A stretch of 56,036 nt of DNA from Candidatus Peregrinibacteria bacterium (GCA_020429235.1 JAGQLQ010000010.1:1-56036), one strand, 5' to 3'; positions 33,902 through 42,357 are shown, numbered from the stretch's first letter. A program made the numbers and translations. Notes: generated from the sequence alone by a model not told the origin.

Positions 33902-35107
33902 ATGCGTAAGCTGCAGGCTGACAACATTCTTTTATTGACCGTTTTGGGCTTGCTGGTTTTTGGGCTGGTGATGATTACGAGTATTGGGGTGCCAAAGTCT
34001 ATTCAGCTGACGGCACCGGATATTTTGTATCCAAATTGTAGTGATGAGGCTGTTGATTGTTACTATCTTTTTAAGAACCATCTGGTGAGGATGTTGGCGG
34101 GGGTCGTGGCACTTTTGATTGTGAGTAAAATTACATATAGATTTTGGCGAAAGACTGCGGTTTTTTGGTTTGTGGCGACCTTTGCGATGCTCTTGATTGT
34201 GTTGGTGGCGGGATCGCAATACACCACTTTTGCGAAGAGTTGGATCGTTCTTTTTAATACTTCTGTTCAGCCATCTGAGTTTGCCAAATTGGCACTGATT
34301 TTTTATCTGGCACACTGGCTGGAGCGAAAAAATCAGGATATTGAGACGTTTCAGTTTGGTTTTATTCCGTTTTGTATTGTGACAGGTGTGATTGTGTTGC
34401 CGATTCTTTTGCAGCCCGATTTGGGGAGTACGCTGGTAATTGCCTGTGTTGCGGTGGCTATGTATTTTGTGGCGGGTGCCAGACTGAGGCATTTGGCTTT
34501 AGGAGGATTTATTGCGCTTATTGTTTCGATGCTTATTATTGGGAATGTTGGTCGTGTTAATGAGCGTTTTCAGGCTTTCATGAATCAGGATGCCAACTGT
34601 CGTGAAGATTATTGCTGGCAGACGGAACAGGCGAATATTGCGGTGGGAACCGGTGGTTTTTGGGGGAAAGGTTTAACCCAGGGTGTACAGAAATCGTACT
34701 GGCTGCCACAGGCGTCGGATGACTTTATTTTTGCGGCTTCGGCGGAGGAGCTTGGATTTATCCGGATTGTTTTAGTAGTGATTGCTTACGGTATTATTGG
34801 ATGGCGGGGATTCCTGATTGCTTCGCATGCTCCAGACAAGTTTACGATGCTTACCGCCACAGGAGTTACGGCCTGGATTGTTGTTCAGGCATTTATGAAT
34901 ATTTCTATTAACATTGGGTTGATGCCGGTTACCGGTTTGACGCTGCCATTTATTAGTTATGGTGGTTCGTCGCTGGTGGCAACACTCATTGGAACTGGCG
35001 TTTTACTTCAAATTTCTAAACATGCCAAAGCTTACGCACCTCGCTCTAACCGGCGGGGGAACAGGAGGACATATCGTACCCAATATCGCGCTTATTCAAG
35101 AGTTTAA
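33902..35107 (+). CDS. ftsW: Peptidoglycan polymerase FtsW (SEDS family)
   Basis: The 401-residue protein is a ten-helix SEDS glycosyltransferase. Key segments are QPSEFAKLALIFYLAHWL, QPDLGSTLVIA, a long extracellular loop near 230-265, and LPFISYGGSSLVATLIGTG near the C-terminus. The adjacent murG favours FtsW over RodA. The last ~28 residues (HAKAYAPRSNRRGNRRTYRT and on) are basic and are encoded by DNA that also encodes the murG N-terminus in another frame. Confidence 0.92.
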   Translation: MRKLQADNILLLTVLGLLVFGLVMITSIGVPKSIQLTAPDILYPNCSDEAVDCYYLFKNHLVRMLAGVVALLIVSKITYRFWRKTAVFWFVATFAMLLIVLVAGSQYTTFAKSWIVLFNTSVQPSEFAKLALIFYLAHWLERKNQDIETFQFGFIPFCIVTGVIVLPILLQPDLGSTLVIACVAVAMYFVAGARLRHLALGGFIALIVSMLIIGNVGRVNERFQAFMNQDANCREDYCWQTEQANIAVGTGGFWGKGLTQGVQKSYWLPQASDDFIFAASAEELGFIRIVLVVIAYGIIGWRGFLIASHAPDKFTMLTATGVTAWIVVQAFMNISINIGLMPVTGLTLPFISYGGSSLVATLIGTGVLLQISKHAKAYAPRSNRRGNRRTYRTQYRAYSRV

Positions 35108-36080
35108 GGATAAGTATGGCGATGAGATTGAACTTCTGTATATTGGCGAGCGCCATGGTATGGAGGAACAAATGGTTCAGGATGCTGGTGTGAAGTTTGT
35201 GGGGGTCATGACCGGAAAGGTGCGGCGATATTTTTCGTGGCAGAATTTTTTGGATATTTTTAAGATACCGGTTGGAGTTTTTCAGGCGATTGGTGCTCTG
35301 CGGAAATTTAAGCCGCAGGTGGTTTTTGCCAAGGGAGGATTCGTGAGCTTTCCAGCCTGTGTGGCTGCATGGATTTTGCGGATTCCTGTGGTTTTACATG
35401 AATCGGATGTTGTTCCTGGTTTGGCCAATAAAATGTGTGGAAGGTTTGCTACAAAGATTTGTGTTTCTTTTGAAGAGAGCACCCGATATTTTCCTAAAAA
35501 AGCTGTGGAAATAACTGGAAATCTGGTACGCAAAGATATTTTGGATGGTGATGAAAAGCGTGGACAGGAGATAACCGGATTTCATGGAAAGAAGCCTGTT
35601 ATTTTGGTAATGGGAGGGAGTCAGGGGGCGAGCTTTTTGAATAATTTGGTGTGGGATCATTTGGATGAATTTACGAAGCAGTATCAAATCATTCATATTT
35701 GTGGAAAAGGAAAAAAACGCGAAATAATGAAGGATGGGTACCGAAGTTTTGAGTTTGTGGGAGAGGATTTGAAAGATTTTTATGCGTTGGCTGATGTGGT
35801 GGTGACGCGTAGTGGCGCGATTACGCTTTCTGAAATTGGGGCTGTCGGGCTGCCGGCGATTTTAATTCCTCTGAGCCGGCGGGCCAGTCGTGGTGATCAG
35901 ATTGTGAATGCCAAAGCGTTTGCCAAGAAGCATGCTGCTCATGTGATGGAGGAGGAAGAGTTTGAGATTGCGGAGTTTTGGTCCAACCTGGAACACCTGT
36001 CTGAGCGTACTACGCATGAACAAAAAGCAGATGTGAGTGAGGCCAGTGAGAAGATTATTGCTTTATTGGAAGCGCTATGA
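35022..36080 (+). CDS. murG: UDP-GlcNAc:lipid I N-acetylglucosaminyltransferase
   Basis: MurG makes lipid II from lipid I. The start at 35022 gives MPKLTHLALTGGGTGGH with the N-terminal Gly loop in place, 352 residues in all. Other motifs are HESDVVPGLANK, MGGSQGASFLN (about 196) and the UDP-binding LSRRASRGDQIVNAK. The gene overlaps ftsW by 86 nt in another frame, and its own stop overlaps the next start by 4 nt. Confidence 0.95.
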   Translation: MPKLTHLALTGGGTGGHIVPNIALIQEFKDKYGDEIELLYIGERHGMEEQMVQDAGVKFVGVMTGKVRRYFSWQNFLDIFKIPVGVFQAIGALRKFKPQVVFAKGGFVSFPACVAAWILRIPVVLHESDVVPGLANKMCGRFATKICVSFEESTRYFPKKAVEITGNLVRKDILDGDEKRGQEITGFHGKKPVILVMGGSQGASFLNNLVWDHLDEFTKQYQIIHICGKGKKREIMKDGYRSFEFVGEDLKDFYALADVVVTRSGAITLSEIGAVGLPAILIPLSRRASRGDQIVNAKAFAKKHAAHVMEEEEFEIAEFWSNLEHLSERTTHEQKADVSEASEKIIALLEAL

Positions 36081-37198
36081 TTATTGGAGTAAATGCACGA
36101 TTTTTAACGAAACCGTATACGGGAATTGGTCAGTATACGCGGTATTTGTTTGGGGAGATGGCACGGCAGAATCCGGATGATCGGTTTGTTTTTGTGGTTC
36201 CGGAAAAGGTGGAAGGTGACTTTCCCGCCAATGTGGATGTTGTGATTATCCGTGAGCGGCTTTTGGGAACTGCCGGCATGAAAAAAACGCATTGGGAACA
36301 GGTGAAGTTGCCCCGCTTTTTTAAAAAGGCTGGCGTGGACGTGGTTCATTGTCCTTACCCTTCCAATCCATGGAAAGGTTTTTTAAAGCCGGTTGTTGTG
36401 ACTGTTCATGATACGATTCCGTGGACTATGGCAGAGTATCGGCGATCCTTTTTAACGCGCCTGTATCAGGACCGGGCGAGAAATGCGGTAAGACGTGCGA
36501 CGAAAGTGGTGACTGTATCGGAAACATCCAAAAAAGATATTGTAAAAGTTTGCGGGGTTGAAGCTGATAATGTCGTGGTGATTCATAATGCTCCACCTCC
36601 ACATTTTTTGGAAAAGATGGAGGATAGTATGAGAAAGCAGGTACTTCAGAAGTATGGAATTCATGAAGCAAAGCCATTTTTTCTGTATGTTGGAGGGTAT
36701 GATGAACGGAAAAATGTAAAACATCTTGTGAAGAGTTTCATAAAAGGAGTGGCTCCTGAGCACGACGTGCAGTTGGTTTTGGCCGGGGGGAAATCGCTTA
36801 AAGATCGGCTCTACAAAAGTTTTGATTCCATCCAGAATAATGATGCTCTTACCATGACCGGTTTTGTGGATGAGGCAGATATACCAGCGCTCTACCAGTT
36901 AGCCTATGGATTTGTGAATGTTTCGATGGCGGAGGGATTTAACTTAACGCTTGTGGAAGCGGCTGTGAGTGGAACACCGATGGTTGTTTCGAATATTCCG
37001 GTGCATCATGAAGTGATGGGAAATGCTGCAATCTACACTGACCCTGAAGATGAAAAAGGATTGGCAGATGCGATGATTCGATTAATTGATGACAGGGATT
37101 TTTATGATTCCTGGAAAGATCGTTTGGCAGAGTATGATTGTCCTTACTCTTTGAAAGAAAGTGCGAAAGCTTTGAAAGAGCTGTATACGAAGTTATAA
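36077..37198 (+). CDS. Family 4 glycosyltransferase
   Basis: The 373-residue GT-B protein has an N-terminal domain with TGIGQYTRYL, DVVHCPYPSNPW and VVTVHDTIPW, and a C-terminal nucleotide-sugar domain with FFLYVGGYDERKN and the EX7E motif EGFNLTLVE (about 286-294). It is coupled to murG by ATGA. Donor and acceptor are unknown; a cell-surface glycan is likely. Confidence 0.92.
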   Translation: MIIGVNARFLTKPYTGIGQYTRYLFGEMARQNPDDRFVFVVPEKVEGDFPANVDVVIIRERLLGTAGMKKTHWEQVKLPRFFKKAGVDVVHCPYPSNPWKGFLKPVVVTVHDTIPWTMAEYRRSFLTRLYQDRARNAVRRATKVVTVSETSKKDIVKVCGVEADNVVVIHNAPPPHFLEKMEDSMRKQVLQKYGIHEAKPFFLYVGGYDERKNVKHLVKSFIKGVAPEHDVQLVLAGGKSLKDRLYKSFDSIQNNDALTMTGFVDEADIPALYQLAYGFVNVSMAEGFNLTLVEAAVSGTPMVVSNIPVHHEVMGNAAIYTDPEDEKGLADAMIRLIDDRDFYDSWKDRLAEYDCPYSLKESAKALKELYTKL

Positions 37199-37205
37199 TA
37201 GATAC

Positions 37206-37727
37206 ATGAATAATGTTGTGCTCGTTATCATTTCGGTTTTGATTCTCCTGTTTTTGGGGGCGATTTTCCTGTTCTACACTATGAAGAGTTTGCGCACAGG
37301 AGTGCTGATGAAATGGAACGATGTGATGGATGCTTTGAATCTTCGACTGGATAAGATTCCCAATCTGATTGAGACAGTCAAACGATTTGCTGATGATAAG
37401 AAACTTTTTGAGGAGCTCATTGAACTGCGGGGCCGGCTCTGGCAAATGGAGGATCCCAGTAAAGAGCGGGTTCATGGTGAGTTAGAGGTGGCGAATAAAA
37501 TTGCTGTGTGTCTGGAGTTGGCGCAAAAGCATCCAGAAATACAGAAAGATACCCGATTTTTGGAGATTAAAACTGAGCTGAAAGATGCAATTAAGGAGGT
37601 TGATGAGTTGACCAATAGGTATAATGAGAAGGCTCGTGCTTTTAATAAGAAGCGGGAGTTCTTTTTGGCGAAACCGCTCATGATGCTGATGGGATTTAAA
37701 CGGATGCCTGTTTTGGATTTTGAATAA
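37206..37727 (+). CDS. LemA-family protein
   Basis: The 173-residue protein has an N-terminal membrane helix (VLVIISVLILLFLGAIFLFY), then LRLDKIPNLIETVKRFA and a helical body ending in RFLEIKTELKDAI and NRYNEKARAFN, which are LemA hallmarks. LemA proteins are membrane-anchored helical bundles of uncertain role. It follows the glycosyltransferase after 7 nt. Confidence 0.88.
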   Translation: MNNVVLVIISVLILLFLGAIFLFYTMKSLRTGVLMKWNDVMDALNLRLDKIPNLIETVKRFADDKKLFEELIELRGRLWQMEDPSKERVHGELEVANKIAVCLELAQKHPEIQKDTRFLEIKTELKDAIKEVDELTNRYNEKARAFNKKREFFLAKPLMMLMGFKRMPVLDFE

Positions 37728-37757
37728 GCCGTTTTCTGGTATTTTCAGGAAAAAGTA

Positions 37758-37786
37758 TTGACGGTGAGTATACGCTCACCTATAAT
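37758..37786 (+). promoter_or_regulatory. lexA promoter with LexA-type operator in the spacer
   Basis: TTGACG (37758-37763) and TATAAT (37781-37786) are 17 bp apart. The spacer is filled by the inverted repeat GGTGAGTATACGCTCACC (37763-37780; arms GGTGAG and CTCACC). A dimeric repressor bound there would block RNA polymerase, as expected for LexA autoregulation. Start of transcription is near 37793. Confidence 0.75.
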
Positions 37787-37823
37787 GAGGACACTTTCAC
37801 TCATTAATCTTTTCCTTAAGCCA

Positions 37824-38447
37824 ATGTCAGACGTTTTGACCGAAAAACAGAGTGCAGTCCTTCAATTCATTGAAGACTACCAACTGGAACATGGATCCTC
37901 TCCCACGCTCAGGGAGATGCGGGAGTTCTTCGGTGTGAGCTCTGATAACAGTATTCTTAAGCATTTGAAGGCTCTGGAAGAGAAAGGATACATTGAGAAG
38001 GATGACACTCCGCGCGGAATCAAACTTCTTTCAAGTGTTAAAGAGCGCCTGCAATCGAATGAGTTCAAGTTGCCTCTGCTCGGAATGGTGCCAGCCGGCG
38101 GCCCTGTTCTTACCGAGGAGTACATTGAGGACTGGCTTAATGTTGGGGAAGATGCGATTTACAAATATAAAGACTCTTATCTGCTTCGTGTGACAGGCGA
38201 CAGTATGATTGATGCGGGAATATTTGATGGAGATATTTTGGTGGTGTGTGGAGCGCTTCAGGCGCGAGAGGGTGATATTGTGGTTGGGCTTGTGGATAAC
38301 CAAAACACGGTGAAGCGATACATGAAAGACAGCAAAGGACGTGTTTATTTGAAGCCAGAGAATGTGAACTACGACAATATTTATCCAGAAGGTGAGTTGT
38401 GTCTGCAGGGAGTAGTGACGGGACTTATTCGCTACTACAAACGCTAA
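37824..38447 (+). CDS. lexA: SOS repressor LexA
   Basis: LexA represses DNA-damage genes until RecA promotes its self-cleavage. The 207-residue protein has a winged-helix N-terminus (SPTLREMREFFGVSS, LEEKGYIEKDDTPRGI), the Ala-Gly cleavage site in MVPAGGPVL (about 88), the catalytic Ser in TGDSMIDAGIFDGD (about 127), and the Lys in NTVKRYMK (about 162). I chose the ATG at 37824 because the longer frame begins within the promoter. Confidence 0.95.
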   Translation: MSDVLTEKQSAVLQFIEDYQLEHGSSPTLREMREFFGVSSDNSILKHLKALEEKGYIEKDDTPRGIKLLSSVKERLQSNEFKLPLLGMVPAGGPVLTEEYIEDWLNVGEDAIYKYKDSYLLRVTGDSMIDAGIFDGDILVVCGALQAREGDIVVGLVDNQNTVKRYMKDSKGRVYLKPENVNYDNIYPEGELCLQGVVTGLIRYYKR

Positions 38448-38503
38448 AATTAAGGTGTAGCTTGTGAGTTGTTTAACCGCAAAATTTTGTGGGCGTGCTT
38501 TGT

Positions 38504-38516
38504 GACCTTTGAAAAC
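38504..38516 (+). promoter_or_regulatory. boxA-like antitermination element
   Basis: GACCTTTGAAAAC is identical over 13 nt to the element at 29125-29137 and precedes a large structured leader. Confidence 0.45.
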
Positions 38517-38536
38517 CCAAATCGAATAGTTGAATT

Positions 38537-38660
38537 ATGGAGAGCTATTACGGCACAGAGCTGATTTGTTTGGCTGAAAGGCAGCTGTAAAGTGGAGCTT
38601 TACTGCAACACTTGCCTTGAAGACAACAAATCAGCGATGGCTGGGCCGTGATAGTTCCAT
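38537..38660 (+). ncRNA. Structured leader RNA upstream of a small basic protein
   Basis: A nested fold spans 124 nt. An outer stem joins CTATTACGGC (38545-38554) to GCCGTGATAG (38645-38654) over 10 bp with one G-U, extended by ATGGA/TCCAT. A middle 10-bp perfect stem joins CTGATTTGTT (38561) to AACAAATCAG (38625-38634). Inside, AAGGCA/TGCCTT encloses GTAAAG/CTTTAC. It matches no RNA class I know. It may be a 5' UTR control element for the 56-residue gene or a processed RNA. Confidence 0.65.
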
Positions 38661-38680
38661 ATAATTTAACCCCCTTAATC

Positions 38681-38851
38681 ATGCAAATTCGAATTTTTGC
38701 ACCAATGCTTACTCACCGAATCGCAGACCCAATGCCTTTGCCAAGGCGCAAATCTGCCAAGAAGGTTCGCCTTCATGTGCGCGGCCTGGCACTGAAGAAA
38801 ACTTCTGGCAAGACGAGCTTCGCGGTTAAAAAGATTCCTGTAGGTAAATAG
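38681..38851 (+). CDS. Very small basic protein, 56 residues
   Basis: From the ATG at 38681 it reads MQIRIFAPMLTHRIADPMPL and continues with a Lys/Arg-rich body ending AVKKIPVGK. The high positive charge suggests nucleic-acid or ribosome binding; no family is recognised. It is preceded by the boxA-like site and structured leader and followed by a strong terminator, which supports a dedicated transcript. Confidence 0.6.
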   Translation: MQIRIFAPMLTHRIADPMPLPRRKSAKKVRLHVRGLALKKTSGKTSFAVKKIPVGK

Positions 38852-38908
38852 TGCTCAAGATAATCGAAAGTTTGTATTCTTAACCCCTTACATCATGGAA
38901 CATATGGG

Positions 38909-38936
38909 AAAGCCCCGCCAAGAGACCGGGGCTTTT
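38909..38936 (+). terminator. Intrinsic terminator after the small basic gene
   Basis: AAAGCCCCG (38909-38917) pairs with CGGGGCTTT (38927-38935), with a short T-run. Confidence 0.85.
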
Positions 38937-39005
38937 CTGTTGTGAGAGAGGCGATTGACATTTTTTTATTTTATGTTAAATTATAATCCTTTCAAAATAT
39001 TTCCT

Positions 39006-40352
39006 ATGACTGGTAAATTCTCGAAATATATTAAAGAACGAGGGCCAGTTATGGCGGCGGCAGCAGCATTAGCTATTGGTAATGGCATATTGCCAGAGGA
39101 AGATGCTCCACAATATGAGATGGTTGAAGATCCGCATAGTTTGGTTGATCGTGGCCGGATATTAACGCCCGAAGAGCTGCATTTAGAGTATGAAATTATT
39201 GGAACAGCGCGGGATATTTATCAGAGAATGGCGACAACACGCGAAGAGATCTGGAATGTGACTAAATTTTTAGGAAAGGTTGTTCCGAATATGGCTATTA
39301 TGAAAGCGTATGAAGCGCTTTGGGGTGAAAATGTTTCCTTAGATGATTTGGAAAAAATGGGTATTGAGCGAAAAACTTTTTCTCCATTGGTGGATTTGGG
39401 CGCTTTCCCTCTGCAAAAAGTGAGAGAAGGCACTGCAGATTTCAGCCGCCTCAAAGAGGCTGGCATTGGATCTATTGTGATTATGGAGGATAGAGCACCG
39501 CACTTTTATTTGAACTATGGTGATTTTGATGCAGATGCAACGGTACCATTAAATCGTCATGGGAATGCAGACGATGTGTGGACAATGTCCGACCTGAAGA
39601 AGCTCGTTGATGGATTGCATGAACAGGATATCAAGGTCGTGATAGGTTTTTGGGGAAATACCGCAGAACATGAAAAAAATCCTTTTGTGAATCGGAACTG
39701 GGACTCGCTGAAACCGGTTGTTCCCTACAGTGATGATATAAACCCCCTCAGTTTTGTGGAAGATGAGCATGGGGAAAGGATCCCTTTTGGAGATTATATT
39801 GTGCAGCAATATACAAAATTGAATGCTGATTTTGGCTTTGATGGTCTCTTTTTAGGGGATGGATTGATGGGATTCCGATCCTTTTTAGATCCACATGGGC
39901 CGTATAATTTTGCGGAGGAGCAATATTTGTGGACCGATTTTTATCGGCGTGTGTATAACGGGTTGAAGGAAGTAGATGAAGCAGACACACTTTGGGCTTA
40001 TGATTGTATGGCCAATGGTCCTGCAGCAGCGCGCAGAAATGGCGTTTCTCTTGAATCGATCACTCCATACATTGACCACTATATTTTCCAATCGTATGGA
40101 AATGATGCTTGGGGGAAGGATTATATGAAAGTTCCTGGATATAATGTTCATCGTGATGAGCAGCAGATTGCTTCTTTGCCACCGGAACTGAAGAAGAAAG
40201 TGAAATATTCAATTGGCCTTGGCGATGCTGTGGAACATTGGAAAGGGCGTAAAAAATGGATGACCGAAAAACACATGCTTATTGGACCGCATGCTGGTGC
40301 GGGAACTCTTGGGGTATGGTCGACAGAGATCTTTTCTCATTTGTTTAAATAG
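39006..40352 (+). CDS. Putative TIM-barrel glycoside hydrolase-like protein
   Basis: The 448-residue protein from the ATG at 39006 has an Ala-rich N-terminal hydrophobic stretch (VMAAAAALAIGNGIL) that may be a weak signal. A barrel-like domain follows: GIGSIVIMEDRAP, DIKVVIGFWGN, a strand-loop FGFDGLFLGDG near 276-285 and YIDHYIFQSYG. Asp residues after successive strands resemble glycosidase barrels, but no catalytic pair can be assigned. Family and substrate are unknown. Confidence 0.6.
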   Translation: MTGKFSKYIKERGPVMAAAAALAIGNGILPEEDAPQYEMVEDPHSLVDRGRILTPEELHLEYEIIGTARDIYQRMATTREEIWNVTKFLGKVVPNMAIMKAYEALWGENVSLDDLEKMGIERKTFSPLVDLGAFPLQKVREGTADFSRLKEAGIGSIVIMEDRAPHFYLNYGDFDADATVPLNRHGNADDVWTMSDLKKLVDGLHEQDIKVVIGFWGNTAEHEKNPFVNRNWDSLKPVVPYSDDINPLSFVEDEHGERIPFGDYIVQQYTKLNADFGFDGLFLGDGLMGFRSFLDPHGPYNFAEEQYLWTDFYRRVYNGLKEVDEADTLWAYDCMANGPAAARRNGVSLESITPYIDHYIFQSYGNDAWGKDYMKVPGYNVHRDEQQIASLPPELKKKVKYSIGLGDAVEHWKGRKKWMTEKHMLIGPHAGAGTLGVWSTEIFSHLFK

Positions 40353-40531
40353 GAGTATTATTGAGAAAATGAAAAGCTGTTGGTGCTATTTTGCAAAAAA
40401 TTGGAGGAGAGTTGCAAACCCGTGTGAGTGAGCCGGTTGTGAATCGGTAGTTCACCAGATCTCTTCCGCTTTTACCATGCTTGGAGTTCATGCTAGACTT
40501 GCTTTCAGCATGACCTTTTTGCATTTTTAGC

Positions 40532-41128
40532 ATGAATTTTCCGGAACCGCACAATCAACGAGAAACGTTTACTCCAAACAATGCTTTGTGGACGAGTATT
40601 GGTCTTGTGGCTACAGCGTTCGGGCTTACGTTGATTTATTTTATGATGCGCGCTGTGATGGCTGTTGGGGGTTATTGTGCAGAGGGTGGCCCGTATGTTA
40701 TTGCGACGCCCTGCCCGGATAATGTTGCTATGCTGACACCCATCTCTATTTTCACCATGATTGTTGGGATTTTTATTTATATGGGGAATCGAGCCAAGAA
40801 TGGACCTGATTGGACTATGTTCTGGTGGTCTGCACTTTTTTTGAGTCTTGGATGGAATTTTGTTGAGTTTAGTATTTATCCCCCAGATGGGAGTGGGATT
40901 GCATGGGGATGGATTATTTGTGCGGTTCTTTTTGGCTTGATGGGATTTGCGCCACTCCTTTTGATTGGAAGTGGCGGTTTGCCTCATCCGCTTTTTGGGC
41001 GTGAAAAAGAGGGAATTAAAGCACCTGAGTCTGGCTTGGAATCGCGGAATTTTTTGCTGGTTCTTCACTTTGGATCTGTTCTTGTTGGCTTTTTCCTCGC
41101 TCAATTTTTACTTCAATCACTTTCTTAA
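40532..41128 (+). CDS. Four-helix membrane protein with Cys-rich extracellular loop (copy A)
   Basis: The 198-residue protein has about four membrane helices. After the first is the loop GGYCAEGGPYVIATPCP (about 45-61), whose two Cys could pair. Similar loops occur in uncharacterised membrane proteins of Actinobacteria. It is followed by a paralogue 16 nt downstream. Confidence 0.75.
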   Translation: MNFPEPHNQRETFTPNNALWTSIGLVATAFGLTLIYFMMRAVMAVGGYCAEGGPYVIATPCPDNVAMLTPISIFTMIVGIFIYMGNRAKNGPDWTMFWWSALFLSLGWNFVEFSIYPPDGSGIAWGWIICAVLFGLMGFAPLLLIGSGGLPHPLFGREKEGIKAPESGLESRNFLLVLHFGSVLVGFFLAQFLLQSLS

Positions 41129-41144
41129 TTTCTCATTTTTCCTC

Positions 41145-41720
41145 ATGGATGATACTCAGAAAAATTATCAATCGCGAAAGCTTGGCCGTGCTGTATTAAT
41201 GTTCCTTGGTTTGGCGAGCCTGTTTATGAGTTTGATTGTTTTGAATGAACTGTTTCGTGGGGTTATTGCTATTGGAGGTTATTGTGCTGAAGGTGGTGCG
41301 TATGAAATTGCTGTTCCGTGTCCCGATAATACTTTAATACTGGCGCCTATTGGCATTATTGGACTTATGCTTGGGATTCTTCTTTATCTTGTTTTTCGTT
41401 TACGAAAAGGTCCTAACTGGATTATGGCTCTTTGGCCGATAGCCTTTTTAGGATCTGCATGGACATTTTTGCAGGCAGGTCTGAATCCTCCACTCAATAG
41501 TGAATCTACCTGGCCGCTCTTTTTTATGGCGGCTATGTTTGGATTTTTTGGAGCAGCTCCGCTTTGGTTTATTCGTCGTGATCTTCCAAAAATTTTCAAA
41601 GATGAAACTGGGTATGAAGGTTTATGGGTTGAGTCTTATAACTTTTTGCAAATACTTCATTTTGTAGCTGCAGCTGTTGGTGTGGCTCTAGGTTTCTCTA
41701 TTATTCACCTTGTTTCTTAA
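41145..41720 (+). CDS. Four-helix membrane protein with Cys-rich extracellular loop (copy B)
   Basis: The 191-residue paralogue of the preceding gene keeps the loop as GGYCAEGGAYEIAVPCP and the same helix order. I chose the ATG at 41145, since the longer frame lies inside copy A. The tandem arose by duplication followed by strong divergence. Confidence 0.75.
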   Translation: MDDTQKNYQSRKLGRAVLMFLGLASLFMSLIVLNELFRGVIAIGGYCAEGGAYEIAVPCPDNTLILAPIGIIGLMLGILLYLVFRLRKGPNWIMALWPIAFLGSAWTFLQAGLNPPLNSESTWPLFFMAAMFGFFGAAPLWFIRRDLPKIFKDETGYEGLWVESYNFLQILHFVAAAVGVALGFSIIHLVS

Positions 41721-41729
41721 CTTTTCCCT

Positions 41730-42251
41730 ATGAAACGTTTTTCTTTTTTTCTCATTACTTCCCTTTTCCTTGCCGGATGTGGAAGTTCTCCATCAGAAAA
41801 TCCAAATGTTACTTCGAGCTCTACCCAACCGATGACAGAACAAAGTTCTGAAGCTCAAAACTCTCTTTGTGACATTGTTTCTCCACAGACTGTTGGGAAT
41901 ATTGTCCGAACAACACTTTCTGTTAATGTTATTAGTCCCGAAGATCAACCACCTCTTACCTGTCAGTATTCTGGTGGCGGGGTCCAGGTAACGATTATGG
42001 CTGAAAAAGGATCTGATGCGGCTGATACTCATGCTATGAATACTGAAAGTATTGTGGCTGAAAATCGTCTTACTACTTTTGATGAGGTTGGGGATGGTGG
42101 TTCCGGTTTTGTATTTAATGATATTGTAAATGGTGATGTTTATGAGGATGATGTTTGGGTTAATGTGAGTGTTGAGAGTTCTACCATGACAGAAGAAGAG
42201 AAAACTGATGCGGTTAAGGAGCTTATTGACATGGTGTTAGTGGCCTTGTAG
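41730..42251 (+). CDS. Small lipoprotein
   Basis: The 173-residue protein has a signal peptide ending in the lipobox LAGC (MKRFSFFLITSLFLAGC), a Ser/Thr/Pro-rich linker, and a soluble domain with two Cys (SLCDIVSP and LTCQYSG). The general plan resembles DUF3558-type lipoproteins, but this is unsure. The promoter of the next unit lies in its last 26 bases. Confidence 0.8.
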   Translation: MKRFSFFLITSLFLAGCGSSPSENPNVTSSSTQPMTEQSSEAQNSLCDIVSPQTVGNIVRTTLSVNVISPEDQPPLTCQYSGGGVQVTIMAEKGSDAADTHAMNTESIVAENRLTTFDEVGDGGSGFVFNDIVNGDVYEDDVWVNVSVESSTMTEEEKTDAVKELIDMVLVAL

Positions 42252-42254
42252 AAT
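42226..42254 (+). promoter_or_regulatory. Promoter of the methionine leader operon
   Basis: TTGACA (42226-42231) and TAGAAT (42249-42254) have a 17-bp spacer. The start is predicted at about 42261, directly at the leader ATG, so the transcript would be nearly leaderless. Confidence 0.8.
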
Positions 42255-42261
42255 CGGACCA

Positions 42262-42357
42262 ATGAAAACTTTTGCCCAACAAAACGGCTTGCAACAAACT
42301 TCATCAATGATGATGTCTATGATGATGCTTTCGCAGCGAAGGCCGGTTGTTTGGTAG
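42262..42357 (+). CDS. Methionine-rich leader peptide, 31 residues
   Basis: The peptide begins MKTFAQQNGLQQTSS, then has Met-Met-Met-Ser-Met-Met-Met at residues 16-22, and ends LSQRRPVVW before TAG at 42355. Six Met in seven codons is far beyond chance for a random ORF. It sits between a consensus promoter and a terminator hairpin, before a methionine-pathway gene. This is the sensor of a ribosome-mediated attenuator. Confidence 0.85.
   Translation: MKTFAQQNGLQQTSSMMMSMMMLSQRRPVVW

Noticed and set aside
38895-38945. 16-codon ORF read as a gene
   Set aside because: It runs through the terminator hairpin and no homologue is known to me; kept only as part of a motif observation.
40353-40531. 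Small repeats (catgctt, catgcta, catgacc) before the paired membrane genes
   Set aside because: They are too short and irregular to call a repeat or operator.
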